From positions 1-18,834 of the forward strand of contig JANLPB010000179.1 of the NCBI GenBank assembly GCA_031366885.1: DNA of 18,834 nucleotides, in the 5' to 3' direction. The first letter of the stretch is position 1. Each line of letters begins with the position of its first letter. Positions 1-6,090 of the stretch are shown one piece after another. The notes beneath the pieces are model-generated. The model was given only the letters and a program-made list of their open reading frames with translations, was not told where the DNA came from and ran no database searches. Origin of the DNA: UBA668 sp031366885. Lineage in GTDB: Bacteria > Actinomycetota > Acidimicrobiia > Acidimicrobiales > Ilumatobacteraceae. The position numbers and the translations under genes were made by a program.

Positions 1-459
1 GACGGAGGTTGCTTCGGCGTTGCGGTCGCTGCCCTGAATCCGCTCTACGACTCTCAGGAAGGCCTGCGCGAGTCGTTGGACGGAAGCGTGCTGCAATCGA
101 CCTGGGAAGTGGCGTCCACTCGACCTGAGGTGGTCGCTGCCCTGTCGTCGTGGAGCCAGTGCGTAGACAGCGCGGTTGGTGAGACTGCGGCAACCCCCAA
201 CGAGCTGGCACGTCGATATGCGTTCGAGGGTGACGCCCCGACGCCCCACGAGAAAGACGTCGCTCTTGCCGACGCAACGTGTCAGCAGCAGGTGGACCTC
301 TGGCACGTGTACCACGTTGCGCTCGCGGACGCTCAGCGAGCCGCCCTCGGCGACAGGGTGACGGACTACGACGAACTCACCCGCCAGCGCGTCGAGTTCA
401 TCGCCCTCGCCCGTCAAATCCTGGCCGACCGAGGAGTAGCAGTCCCGTCGCTCGACTGA
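1..459 (+). CDS. Unrecognised protein, C-terminal part (5' end outside window)
   Basis: The reading frame is open from the first base and ends with TGA at 457-459, so about 152 C-terminal residues are visible and the true start lies upstream. I do not recognise a named family. The visible part is rich in acidic residues, Ala and Trp, and has three widely spaced cysteines: one near the left edge (GGC), one in WSQC, and one in ATCQQQ. The sequence between them is mostly helical in character. Spaced cysteines and conserved-looking tryptophans of this kind are common in secreted or lipoprotein-anchored actinobacterial proteins, but the signal peptide would be outside the window, so export is only an inference. 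A long hairpin follows the stop, which fits the end of a transcript. Confidence 0.6.
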   Translation, partial: DGGCFGVAVAALNPLYDSQEGLRESLDGSVLQSTWEVASTRPEVVAALSSWSQCVDSAVGETAATPNELARRYAFEGDAPTPHEKDVALADATCQQQVDLWHVYHVALADAQRAALGDRVTDYDELTRQRVEFIALARQILADRGVAVPSLD

Positions 460-466
460 TCTGGCT

Positions 467-517
467 CGTCTGCGTCACGGCATAGACGGGGCCTGGTTCT
501 ATGCCGTGACACAGACG
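467..517. terminator. Long inverted repeat, probable bidirectional terminator
   Basis: Arms 467-485 and 499-517 are reverse complements over 19 bp with a single mismatch (C opposite A), around a 13-base loop. The hairpin sits between the stop of the plus-strand gene (459) and the stop of the minus-strand DUF2520 gene (524), where a shared terminator is expected. No long T-run follows on either strand, so the call rests on position and stem length. Confidence 0.7.
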
Positions 518-523
518 CCCAGG

Positions 524-1222
524 TCAGAGGCTGTTTCTGGCGGCGAGGGCTCGTGTGGCGGCGGCCATTGCGTCGAAAACATCCAGCAACTCGGGGGTGC
601 GTTCCTCGATGGCGGCGCGTTGGCGGGCGACGGTGGTTTCGTCGCCGCGGGCAATCGGGCCGGTGAGCGCTTTCGGCCCTCCGAGCGCAGCCCAGTTCTC
701 CACCGCAGCGCGCACGAGCGGAAGCAATAACTGACGATCGGCGCCCGTCGTGCGCAGCAACGTCTCCGCGGCGTCCTCCAGGGTGACGAGGAAGTTGGAG
801 GCGATGGATGCCGCCGCGTGATAGGCGGCGCGGTCGGCGTCGGCAATCTCCACGGCATGTAGACCAAGCTCGGCAGCCAGATGGTGCGCGAAGGCGAGAG
901 CCGCGGACGTGCTGCCGGCGACCGCCGCCCCGGCCCCGGCGAAGGTCGCACCGGCATGGGTGACGGTCATCAACGGATGCAGGCCGAACGCCTCGTGCGG
1001 CGTCAGCACGTCCAATCCGAGCGCGCCCGAACAGTGCCCGACCATCGGCTCGTGCGAAACAGCCGCGGCGGCGATTGCGATCTGCGAATCGGGCACGGCC
1101 AGCAGCACTGCATCGAATCCGTTTCCGTTGAAGCCCCGCCCGAACGGCCCCGCGGCATCGGGCAGTGCAGCGACGAGCGCATGCCCCATCCGCCCATCCC
1201 CAACAACCGCCAACGACGTCAC
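524..1222 (-). CDS. Rossmann-like / DUF2520 domain protein
   Basis: This 232-residue protein has an N-terminal Rossmann-like fold with a dinucleotide-binding glycine motif (VVGDGRMG, residues 6-13). The C-terminal helical DUF2520 domain carries hallmark stretches YHAAASIASNFLVTLEDA, WAALGGPKALTGPIARGD and a TVARQ motif. Relatives resemble ketopantoate reductase or pyrroline-5-carboxylate reductase in build and in many bacteria lie near pantothenate genes, but their reaction is unsettled and no pan gene is visible here. I chose the GTG at 1222 because the Rossmann strand begins there and GAGGGC lies just upstream. A longer frame reaches to 1303 but would add a poorly structured leader and overlap the divergent region. 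It is convergent with the gene ending at 459. Confidence 0.85.
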   Translation of the reverse strand: MTSLAVVGDGRMGHALVAALPDAAGPFGRGFNGNGFDAVLLAVPDSQIAIAAAAVSHEPMVGHCSGALGLDVLTPHEAFGLHPLMTVTHAGATFAGAGAAVAGSTSAALAFAHHLAAELGLHAVEIADADRAAYHAAASIASNFLVTLEDAAETLLRTTGADRQLLLPLVRAAVENWAALGGPKALTGPIARGDETTVARQRAAIEERTPELLDVFDAMAAATRALAARNSL

Positions 1223-1286
1223 GCCCTCAGTCTCGCACGGGGGCTGCGACACGGGCTGGCGCAACCTTGCCTCGTACCGTCGTGCC

Positions 1287-1397
1287 ATGAGCGCGACTGA
1301 CATTCGAACCGGCCCGGTGGCATTCTTCGCCTACATCGACCGGTGGCGAAGTGAGGGCAATTCCAGCGGCCTGGAATTCCGCCGAGGAAGCGCTTGA
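1287..1397 (+). pseudogene. Relic of a Baeyer-Villiger-type monooxygenase C-terminus
   Basis: The frame encodes 36 residues from an ATG with no visible ribosome binding site. Its last 25 residues (GPVAFFAYIDRWRSEG, then NSSGLEF) match the extreme C-terminus typical of flavin-containing Baeyer-Villiger monooxygenases, a G-x-x-AFF-x-x-x-x-x-WR-x-EG-x-x-x-GLE pattern. The intact monooxygenase at 14271-16058 ends with the same pattern (SPAFIRLLENWRAEG, then GLEL), about ten identities in 22 positions. No upstream FAD or NADP motif exists in any frame nearby, since the space to the left is the DUF2520 gene. I infer the tail of a deleted monooxygenase gene. A short independently expressed peptide is possible but less likely. 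Confidence 0.5.
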
Positions 1398-1429
1398 CAG
1401 AGTGACAGCATTGTGACATCATTATGACA
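1394..1429 (+). promoter_or_regulatory. Phased TGACA direct repeats with a consensus -35 box
   Basis: Four TGACA copies occur at 1395, 1403, 1414 and 1425; the last three are spaced exactly 11 bp, one helical turn, and the last two extend to TGACATCA. The first lies within TTGACA (1394-1399), a consensus -35 box, with weak -10 candidates about 17-20 bp downstream (CATCAT at 1417, CATTAT at 1420). The array ends just ahead of the ribosome binding site of the next operon, so it may be its promoter and operator. The operon's own ribbon-helix-helix protein is a natural candidate binder, by inference only. Confidence 0.45.
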
Positions 1430-1448
1430 TCACCGAAAGGACACGATG

Positions 1449-1574
1449 ATGTCTCCCCTCCATAACAACCCCGAGTTGCTCTACGCCATCCACACTGATC
1501 GTCTGCGCCGCCTCCGCGAGCAAAGCCGCCCGCGGCGCAACCCGCAGCGCGCCGACGATCGCCGCTGGGGCTGA
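1449..1574 (+). CDS. Small basic protein, first gene of the RHH-DUF4097 operon
   Basis: A 41-residue protein, with stop TGA at 1572-1574. Two ATGs are adjacent (1446 and 1449). AAAGGA at 1436-1441 is a good ribosome binding site, and its 7-base spacing favours 1449. The N-terminal half (PELLYAIHTDRLRRLREQ) can form one amphipathic helix and the C-terminal half is Arg-rich and probably disordered. I do not recognise a function; small basic helix-tail proteins of this size may bind nucleic acid or be regulatory peptides. The gene ends 7 bases before the ribbon-helix-helix gene, which indicates co-transcription. The strong ribosome binding site and tight spacing are the main reasons to believe it is real. 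Confidence 0.6.
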   Translation: MSPLHNNPELLYAIHTDRLRRLREQSRPRRNPQRADDRRWG

Positions 1575-1581
1575 ACCAGCC

Positions 1582-2037
1582 GTGCAGATCCAGCCCGTGA
1601 TCAATGCGGTCCAAGCAGCGCTCGCTGCCCAAGGGCCGCTGGCCGGCGGCGATGTTGCCGTCGAGGAAGCGCTCGACCATCTTGTGCAGGCACTCGCTCC
1701 GGCGCTGCGTCAGGCGGCGATGGACCTGGCCGAGCAAGCGGCGTGCGAAGTGCGTGCGCAATTGCCGGATCGCACCGTCGACCTGCTGTTGGTCGACGGC
1801 GACCCGTCGCTGCGCATCACTGAGCAGGTAGTCGCGCCGGAGCCGGCCGCCGCCGCCGAAGACCTCGATGCGCGCATCACGCTGCGCGTCTCGCCATCGT
1901 TGAAGATCTTGATCGAAGATGCGGCCGAAACGGCCGGCGCCAGCGTCAATGGGTGGGTGCTCGACGCCTTGGCCAAACGAGCGAAGAAGGCACCCGCCGA
2001 ACAAGGCTTTCGTGCAACACATAGCTTCGACCTGTAG
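1582..2037 (+). CDS. Ribbon-helix-helix (HicB/Arc-like) DNA-binding protein
   Basis: A 151-residue protein from GTG. Residues 1-95 are Ala-rich and helical with a short strand-like segment (TVDLLLVDGDPSLRI). Residues 97-134 (ARITLRVSPSLKILIEDAAE, then GASVNGWVLDALAKRA) form a typical ribbon-helix-helix: a short basic strand, a first helix, a Gly-x-Ser turn and a second helix. This is the fold of HicB, Arc and CopG-type proteins, which act as dimers. HicB proteins are antitoxins, but no HicA-like toxin is adjacent. The gene lies 7 bases after the small basic protein gene and 9 bases before the DUF4097 gene. Such RHH genes beside DUF4097 genes recur in actinobacteria, so it is more likely an operon regulator than half of a toxin pair. 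Confidence 0.8.
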   Translation: MQIQPVINAVQAALAAQGPLAGGDVAVEEALDHLVQALAPALRQAAMDLAEQAACEVRAQLPDRTVDLLLVDGDPSLRITEQVVAPEPAAAAEDLDARITLRVSPSLKILIEDAAETAGASVNGWVLDALAKRAKKAPAEQGFRATHSFDL

Positions 2038-2046
2038 AGAGTTGTC

Positions 2047-2808
2047 ATGATCCGTCAGGAACAATGGCCAGTTGGCGAGCACCCCACCTTGGAGGTGAAC
2101 GTCCCCGTCGGTGTCGTCGAGGTCCACGTCGGCGATGCAGGCAGCATCCAGCTCACGCTCGATTCGTCGTCAGCCGCCGAATTCGAGATCTCCAAGACCG
2201 GCGACAGAGTCGCTGTCCGTCACCCATCGCGCTGGTCCATTCGTGGGCGCAGCTGCCGCGTGGTGGTGACTGTCCCCACCGGCACCGACGTGTTCGTCGA
2301 CGTTGCATCCGCCGACGTCCGGCTGTCGGGCCGGCTCGGGAACGTGCGCATTCGAACGGCGTCGGGTGGCATCGAAACTGATGGGGCAGCGCGCCTTGAA
2401 GTGGCGACCGCTTCTGGCGACATCACCGGCGGCTCCGTCGAAGGCGACGTCAACATCTCCACGGTGTCGGGCGATTGCTCGCTGCGCACCGTCGGCGGTC
2501 GTGTCGACGCCACGCTCACCTCCGGCGAGTTGCGCATCGATCGTTGCGCGGGCGATGTCAACGTGCGGTCCACCAGTGGCTCCACCCGCATCGGTCATTG
2601 CGATGGCAGCGAAATCTCCGTGCGCTCCATCTCCGGCGACGTTCGTATGGGTCTGCCCAGCGGCATCCGCGTGGAAGCCGACATCTCGACTGTCAGCGGC
2701 AAGGCATCGATGCCAGAGCCTGCCGCGCAGAGCATCGGCGAACGGCGCCCGGTGCGTCTGAAGTTGAAGACGGTGTCGGGCGACATCCGCATCGCCCGAT
2801 CGGTGTAG
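2047..2808 (+). CDS. DUF4097-family beta-repeat protein
   Basis: A 253-residue protein with an imperfect repeat of about 20 residues built around [T/S]-x-SG[D/G]-[I/V]: TASGGIE, TASGDIT, TVSGDCS, LTSGELR, STSGSTR, SISGDVR, TVSGKAS and TVSGDIR. This periodic strand-turn pattern is that of the DUF4097 family, often called putative adhesins and predicted to form a right-handed beta-helix or stack. I see no signal peptide, transmembrane segment or anchor, so the protein as encoded appears cytoplasmic and the adhesin label should not be taken literally. The gene is last in an operon with the ribbon-helix-helix protein 9 bases upstream. Function is unknown. Confidence 0.8.
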   Translation: MIRQEQWPVGEHPTLEVNVPVGVVEVHVGDAGSIQLTLDSSSAAEFEISKTGDRVAVRHPSRWSIRGRSCRVVVTVPTGTDVFVDVASADVRLSGRLGNVRIRTASGGIETDGAARLEVATASGDITGGSVEGDVNISTVSGDCSLRTVGGRVDATLTSGELRIDRCAGDVNVRSTSGSTRIGHCDGSEISVRSISGDVRMGLPSGIRVEADISTVSGKASMPEPAAQSIGERRPVRLKLKTVSGDIRIARSV

Positions 2809-2842
2809 AAGCGCGGTGTAGAAGCGCGGTGTAATCAGCGCG
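2803..2842. repeat. Three tandem copies of a 13-bp unit across two convergent stop codons
   Basis: Two exact copies of GTGTAGAAGCGCG lie at 2803-2815 and 2816-2828, followed by a 14-base variant (GTGTAATCAGCGCG) at 2829-2842. The first contains the TAG stop of the DUF4097 gene; the third contains the TGA stop of the minus-strand gene ending at 2835. This looks like recent slippage duplication in the short spacer. Confidence 0.85.
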
Positions 2843-3278
2843 GTGAGGCGATGAGCACGGGAATCGTGCGCGACGTCTTCTCCTGATACTCGGCGTAGTT
2901 CGGGAACACAGCGACCGAACGTTCCCACCACAGCGCACGCTCGTCACCCGTGACCTCGCGCACCGTCACATCAAACGGCGCCGGGCCGTCTTGGACGGTG
3001 ACGTTCTTCGGGTCCGCGATCAGGTTGTTGTACCAGCCGGGATTGGTGGGGGCGCCGCCCATCGAAGCGATCAACGCATAGTCGCCCTCGTGCTCGACGC
3101 GCATCAGCGCAATCTTGCGAACGTTTCCGCTGCTCTTGCCCTTCATCGTGACGATGATGACCGGGATGCCCGACTCGCGCAGGGTGTTGGCTTCGGTGCC
3201 ACCGCTGCGCTCGTAGGCCTCGATTTGGTCGCGAACCCACTTGGACGTGCTTGGAACATAGGTGCCTTCGATGGTCAT
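2835..3278 (-). CDS. Deazaflavin (F420)-dependent nitroreductase-family protein (Ddn-like)
   Basis: A 147-residue protein, the usual length of the Ddn family, which uses reduced coenzyme F420 to reduce quinones, nitroaromatics and other acceptors. The family pattern is clear: a helical N-terminus, MKGKSSGNVRKIALMRV (residues 45-61, the counterpart of the TGRKSG-x-x-R-x-x-PL phosphate-binding region), ASMGGAPTNPGWYNNL (71-86) followed by ADPKNVTV, and a C-terminal stretch with a conserved Trp pair (LWWER). The N-terminus lacks a transmembrane or signal segment. The substrate cannot be told from sequence. It is divergent from the dienelactone hydrolase gene with 57 bases between starts, so a shared regulatory region is possible. 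Confidence 0.88.
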   Translation of the reverse strand: MTIEGTYVPSTSKWVRDQIEAYERSGGTEANTLRESGIPVIIVTMKGKSSGNVRKIALMRVEHEGDYALIASMGGAPTNPGWYNNLIADPKNVTVQDGPAPFDVTVREVTGDERALWWERSVAVFPNYAEYQEKTSRTIPVLIASPR

Positions 3279-3335
3279 GCCTCAATGCTACGGCCGGGCT
3301 GTTCACTCGCCGTTCGAGAGCGCGAGACTGCCCGC

Positions 3336-4058
3336 ATGATCGAACGCGAGCTTGACGTAGTGACGCCTGAGGGCGAAATGAAGACATACATTTTTCACCC
3401 GGAGAACGACGGCCCTCACCCCGTGGTGCTCTACCTGATGGATGCACCCAGCATTCGTCCGCAGCTCAAGGACATGGCCTCGCGCCTGGCCACCGCTGGC
3501 TACTACGTGATGTTGCCGTACCTCTTCTATCGCGGAGGACCCTTTCGCGAATTCGGGATGAGCGACGAGGACATGCACGCCCGTCGCGACTTGATGGCCA
3601 GCGTCACCCCCACCAACATCATCAGCGACGCCGAGGCGATGCTGGCCATTGCCGACACCGACCCTGCCGCACGCGGCGGCAAGGTGGGTGTCGTCGGCTT
3701 CTGCATGAGTGGTGGTCTGGCACTCGCCCTGGCCAAGGCCTTCCCCGAACGGGTCGCTGCCGCAGCATCGCTCCATGGCGCGTGGATGGTGCGCGACAGC
3801 GCCGACTCGCCCCACCTCGGCCTCGAGGCCGCCACCGCCGAGGTGTATCTCGGTTGGGCCGACAACGACCCCACCGCACCCGTCGAACAGTTGGAGCAAC
3901 TCCGCGCAGCGTTGGAGGCTGCAGGCGTGCGGTACTCGTTCGACCTCTACACCGATGCCGTGCATGGCTATGCCCCACGTGGCACCGATCGCTACAACCG
4001 GTTTGCCTCGGAGCAGCACTGGGAACGCGTGCACTCCTTGCTCCGACGAAATCTGTGA
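3336..4058 (+). CDS. Dienelactone hydrolase family protein
   Basis: A 240-residue alpha/beta hydrolase, the normal length of the family. The nucleophile elbow is GFCMSG with Cys123, as in carboxymethylenebutenolidase; the other triad residues are probably Asp176 (in GWADND) and His210 (in DAVHGYAP). Dienelactone hydrolases open lactone rings formed in chlorocatechol and related aromatic breakdown, but the family is broad and includes other thioester- and ester-cleaving enzymes, so the substrate is open. I chose the ATG at 3336 because the protein fold begins here (IERELDVVTPEGEMKTYIF); a longer frame runs upstream across the divergent gene and is not credible. It leads an operon with an alcohol dehydrogenase 28 bases downstream and an SDR after that. 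Confidence 0.88.
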   Translation: MIERELDVVTPEGEMKTYIFHPENDGPHPVVLYLMDAPSIRPQLKDMASRLATAGYYVMLPYLFYRGGPFREFGMSDEDMHARRDLMASVTPTNIISDAEAMLAIADTDPAARGGKVGVVGFCMSGGLALALAKAFPERVAAAASLHGAWMVRDSADSPHLGLEAATAEVYLGWADNDPTAPVEQLEQLRAALEAAGVRYSFDLYTDAVHGYAPRGTDRYNRFASEQHWERVHSLLRRNL

Positions 4059-4086
4059 AGTCCGCCGCCGTTCGTACAGTGTCGGC

Positions 4087-5118
4087 ATGAGAGCCGCCGT
4101 CTACGAACAGTTCCGCGGGCCGATTTCGATCGTCGAGGTCGCAGACCCAACGCCATCAGCCGGGGAGGTGGTGGTGGAAGTGCGCGCCGTCGGGCTGTGT
4201 CGCAGCGACTATCACGGCTGGCATGGAACCGACCCCGACATTGCGTGCCCGCACGTCGGCGGCCATGAGTTCGTCGGTCGTGTGGTGGGCCTTGGCGCGG
4301 GCGTGACTCGACTGCGTGAAGGCGACCGCGTGGTGGCGCCCTTCGTCTGCGGATGCGGCACATGCGAACCCTGCGTGCTCGGGCAGCATCAGGTCTGCCG
4401 CAACCAGGAGCAACCCGGCTTCACTCGTTGGGGCGCCTTCGCGACGTATACGACGATCCCGTTCGCGGATGTCAATGCGGTGTTGGTGCCGTCCGCGATC
4501 AGCGACGAGGCGGCGGCGTTGGTCGGGTGCCGAGTGAGCACGGCCTTCCGGGGTGTGGTTGAGCGTGGACGGCTTGCCGCGGGGGAGGTTCTGTGCGTTC
4601 ATGGCTGTGGTGGCGTCGGGTTGGCGGCCATCGCGTTCGGCCGCGCCCTTGGCGCACAGGTGGTGGCTGTCGATATCTCGCCGGCGGCTTTGGCGTTGGC
4701 TGTACACGTCGGTGCCGACCTGACGCTGGACGCATCGACAACTCACGACGTTGGTGGTGCCATCCACGAACTGGTCGGTGGCGCACACGTGTCGGTCGAC
4801 TGCCTCGGGCACGAAGCGACGGCCGCCAACTCACTTCTGTCGCTGCGCGCACTGGGCCGCCACGTGCAGATCGGGCTGTTCCCGTCGGCAGCCGCTCAGC
4901 TTCCAATCTCCCGCATCATCCGCGACGAACTCGAATTGCTTGGGGTGCACGGGCTTTCCGCCTCGCGCTTCGATCAGGTGTTTGCGCTGATGGCGGAGGG
5001 ACGAGTCGACCCGACGAGGTTGATCACTCAGCGCCTCAGCCTTGCCGACATCCCGGCCGCTCTCCCCATGATGGGTTCATTCGCTCAGCCCGGCGTCTCG
5101 GTCGTCACGGTGATGTGA
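4087..5118 (+). CDS. Zinc-dependent alcohol dehydrogenase (MDR superfamily)
   Basis: A 343-residue medium-chain dehydrogenase. Catalytic zinc ligands are visible: Cys38 (GLCRSDYHGW), His60-Glu61 (GGHEFVG), and a third probably at Cys148 (LVGCRVSTA). The structural zinc lobe is CGCGTCEPCVLGQHQVC, giving Cys90, 93, 96 and 104. The nucleotide-binding motif HGCGGVGLA is at 172-180, and Asp196 at the end of the second strand (VVAVDIS) indicates NAD(H) rather than NADP(H). The enzyme should oxidise an alcohol to an aldehyde or ketone, or the reverse; the sequence does not fix the substrate. It lies 28 bases after the dienelactone hydrolase gene and 47 bases before the SDR gene, all on the same strand. 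Confidence 0.92.
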   Translation: MRAAVYEQFRGPISIVEVADPTPSAGEVVVEVRAVGLCRSDYHGWHGTDPDIACPHVGGHEFVGRVVGLGAGVTRLREGDRVVAPFVCGCGTCEPCVLGQHQVCRNQEQPGFTRWGAFATYTTIPFADVNAVLVPSAISDEAAALVGCRVSTAFRGVVERGRLAAGEVLCVHGCGGVGLAAIAFGRALGAQVVAVDISPAALALAVHVGADLTLDASTTHDVGGAIHELVGGAHVSVDCLGHEATAANSLLSLRALGRHVQIGLFPSAAAQLPISRIIRDELELLGVHGLSASRFDQVFALMAEGRVDPTRLITQRLSLADIPAALPMMGSFAQPGVSVVTVM

Positions 5119-5152
5119 CGAGCCCATCGCTGCTGCTAGGAACGGCGACGAC

Positions 5153-5159
5153 AAGGGGG
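5153..5159 (+). promoter_or_regulatory. Ribosome binding site fixing the SDR start
   Basis: AAGGGGG lies 6 bases ahead of the ATG at 5166. It decides for 5166 over the in-frame ATG at 5187, which has no comparable site. Confidence 0.6.
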
Positions 5160-5165
5160 TTCGCG

Positions 5166-5957
5166 ATGGCTGTAGCTGCGGGTCGTATGGCAGGTCGGCG
5201 GGTGCTGGTGATCGGCGCCGGCCAGGAGACGTATGGTCTGGCGCCCGAGGAGGTCTCGCTGGGAAACGGTCGTGCCTGCTGCCTTCGGCTGGCGGCCGAG
5301 GGTGCAGCAGTGGCGTGCGCGGACCTGCATCGCGAGCGCGCCGATGAGACGGCCGCGCAGGTCGTTTCCTCGGGCGTCGTCGCCGAGGCATTCGTCGTCG
5401 ACGCCACCGACGAGTTGTCGACGGCGGCTGTGTTCGAGTCAGCGGTCTCAACGCTGGGCGGGCTCGACGGGGTATTGATCAACGTGGGAATGGGCGGGCC
5501 CGCCTGGTTGTCGGGCACCAGCGCTGCCGCGTGGGATCGAACATTTGCGCTCAACGCTCGCGCCCACTTCTTGGGATGCAAATTCGCGCTCCAGCACCTC
5601 GACGACGATGGGGCGGTAGTGCTGATGTCGTCGGTCGCATCGCTGAAGCCGGGCAGTCGAATGCCCGCCTACGACTCATCCAAGGCGGCACTGGCCGGGT
5701 TGTGTCGTCACGCTGCGTTCGAGGGTCGCCGGCGCCGCGTGCGCGTCAACGTGGTCGTCCCCGGTCTGATCGATACGCCAATGGGTCGAATCGCCACGCG
5801 CGACCGTCCCAGCCGCACCGCGGGTCAACTTCCGCTGGGGCGCCAGGGCACAGCCTGGGACATTGCCAACGGCGTTCTGTACCTGCTGAGTCACGAGGCC
5901 AGCTACGTCAATGGACAACTGCTGGCCATTGACGGAGGATTGACGACGATTCAGTAA
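5166..5957 (+). CDS. Short-chain dehydrogenase/reductase with an extended cofactor loop
   Basis: A 263-residue classical-size SDR. The catalytic tetrad is Asn130, Ser156 (MSSVAS), Tyr169 and Lys173 (YDSSK), followed by NVVVPGLIDTPM and a C-terminal GQLLAIDGG. The cofactor loop is unusual: instead of TGxxxGxG, the glycines are spread over residues 17-35 (IGAGQ, about a dozen extra residues, then GNGRA). The usual NNAG is INVGMGG (105-111). A shorter version of this layout, GAG then GNG with a V-G in place of the A-G, is known in one SDR subgroup. Asp53 (ACADL) suggests NAD(H). It is the last gene of the hydrolase-ADH-SDR operon and probably acts on the same pathway as its neighbours. Confidence 0.9.
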   Translation: MAVAAGRMAGRRVLVIGAGQETYGLAPEEVSLGNGRACCLRLAAEGAAVACADLHRERADETAAQVVSSGVVAEAFVVDATDELSTAAVFESAVSTLGGLDGVLINVGMGGPAWLSGTSAAAWDRTFALNARAHFLGCKFALQHLDDDGAVVLMSSVASLKPGSRMPAYDSSKAALAGLCRHAAFEGRRRRVRVNVVVPGLIDTPMGRIATRDRPSRTAGQLPLGRQGTAWDIANGVLYLLSHEASYVNGQLLAIDGGLTTIQ

Positions 5958-5960
5958 GAG

Positions 5961-6068
5961 TCAGCCGCTCTTGCGGCCGTCTTTCTTGGCCTTCTTGACG
6001 TCGCGCTTTTCCTTCAGCGACTTCCCGGCCTTTTTGGCGGCTGGCTTCTGGGGTGACTTCTCGGGCAT
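5961..6068 (-). CDS. Small Lys-rich protein
   Basis: A 35-residue protein beginning MPEKSPQKPAAKKAGKSLKE, with about a dozen lysines and no hydrophobic core. Short proteins with this KSLKEKR-x-x-KKAK pattern recur in actinobacteria as conserved hypotheticals; their job is unknown, and binding to nucleic acid or ribosomes is only a guess from charge. The start at 6068 is supported by a very strong ribosome binding site, AAAGGGAGGG on the minus strand (complement of 6072-6081), 3 bases away. A longer frame to 6227 is not needed. The gene is convergent with the SDR gene, with the two stops 3 bases apart, and follows the next minus-strand gene by 22 bases, suggesting co-transcription. Confidence 0.7.
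   Translation of the reverse strand: MPEKSPQKPAAKKAGKSLKEKRDVKKAKKDGRKSG
5964..5985 (+). terminator. Probable terminator of the hydrolase-ADH-SDR operon
   Basis: GCCGC (5964-5968), loop TCTT, then GCGGC (5973-5977) form a perfect short hairpin 6 bases after the SDR stop, followed by a pyrimidine-rich CGTCTTTC tract. It overlaps the last codons of the convergent small gene. The stem is short, so confidence is moderate. Confidence 0.4.
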
Positions 6069-6090
6069 GTGCCCTCCCTTTGGTTCGTGC

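Noticed and set aside
1394..1429. CRISPR array
   Set aside because: The repeats are only five to eight bases long with spacers of a few bases; far too short.
1582..2037. HicAB toxin-antitoxin pair
   Set aside because: The ribbon-helix-helix domain is HicB-like, but no HicA-like double-stranded-RNA-binding toxin is encoded next to it.
1219..2127. Long minus-strand frame opposite the RHH-DUF4097 operon
   Set aside because: It is Arg/Gly-rich with no recognisable domain and lies opposite genes with clear folds; a high-GC antisense shadow.
2170..2931. Minus-strand frame opposite the DUF4097 gene
   Set aside because: Composition is His/Ala/Arg-rich noise and it runs across the tandem repeat and into another gene.
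3303..4088. Minus-strand frame opposite the dienelactone hydrolase gene
   Set aside because: No family features; the plus strand has an intact catalytic triad.
3336..5957. Defined chlorocatechol pathway
   Set aside because: Only a dienelactone hydrolase family member is present; no ring-cleaving dioxygenase, cycloisomerase or maleylacetate reductase is visible.
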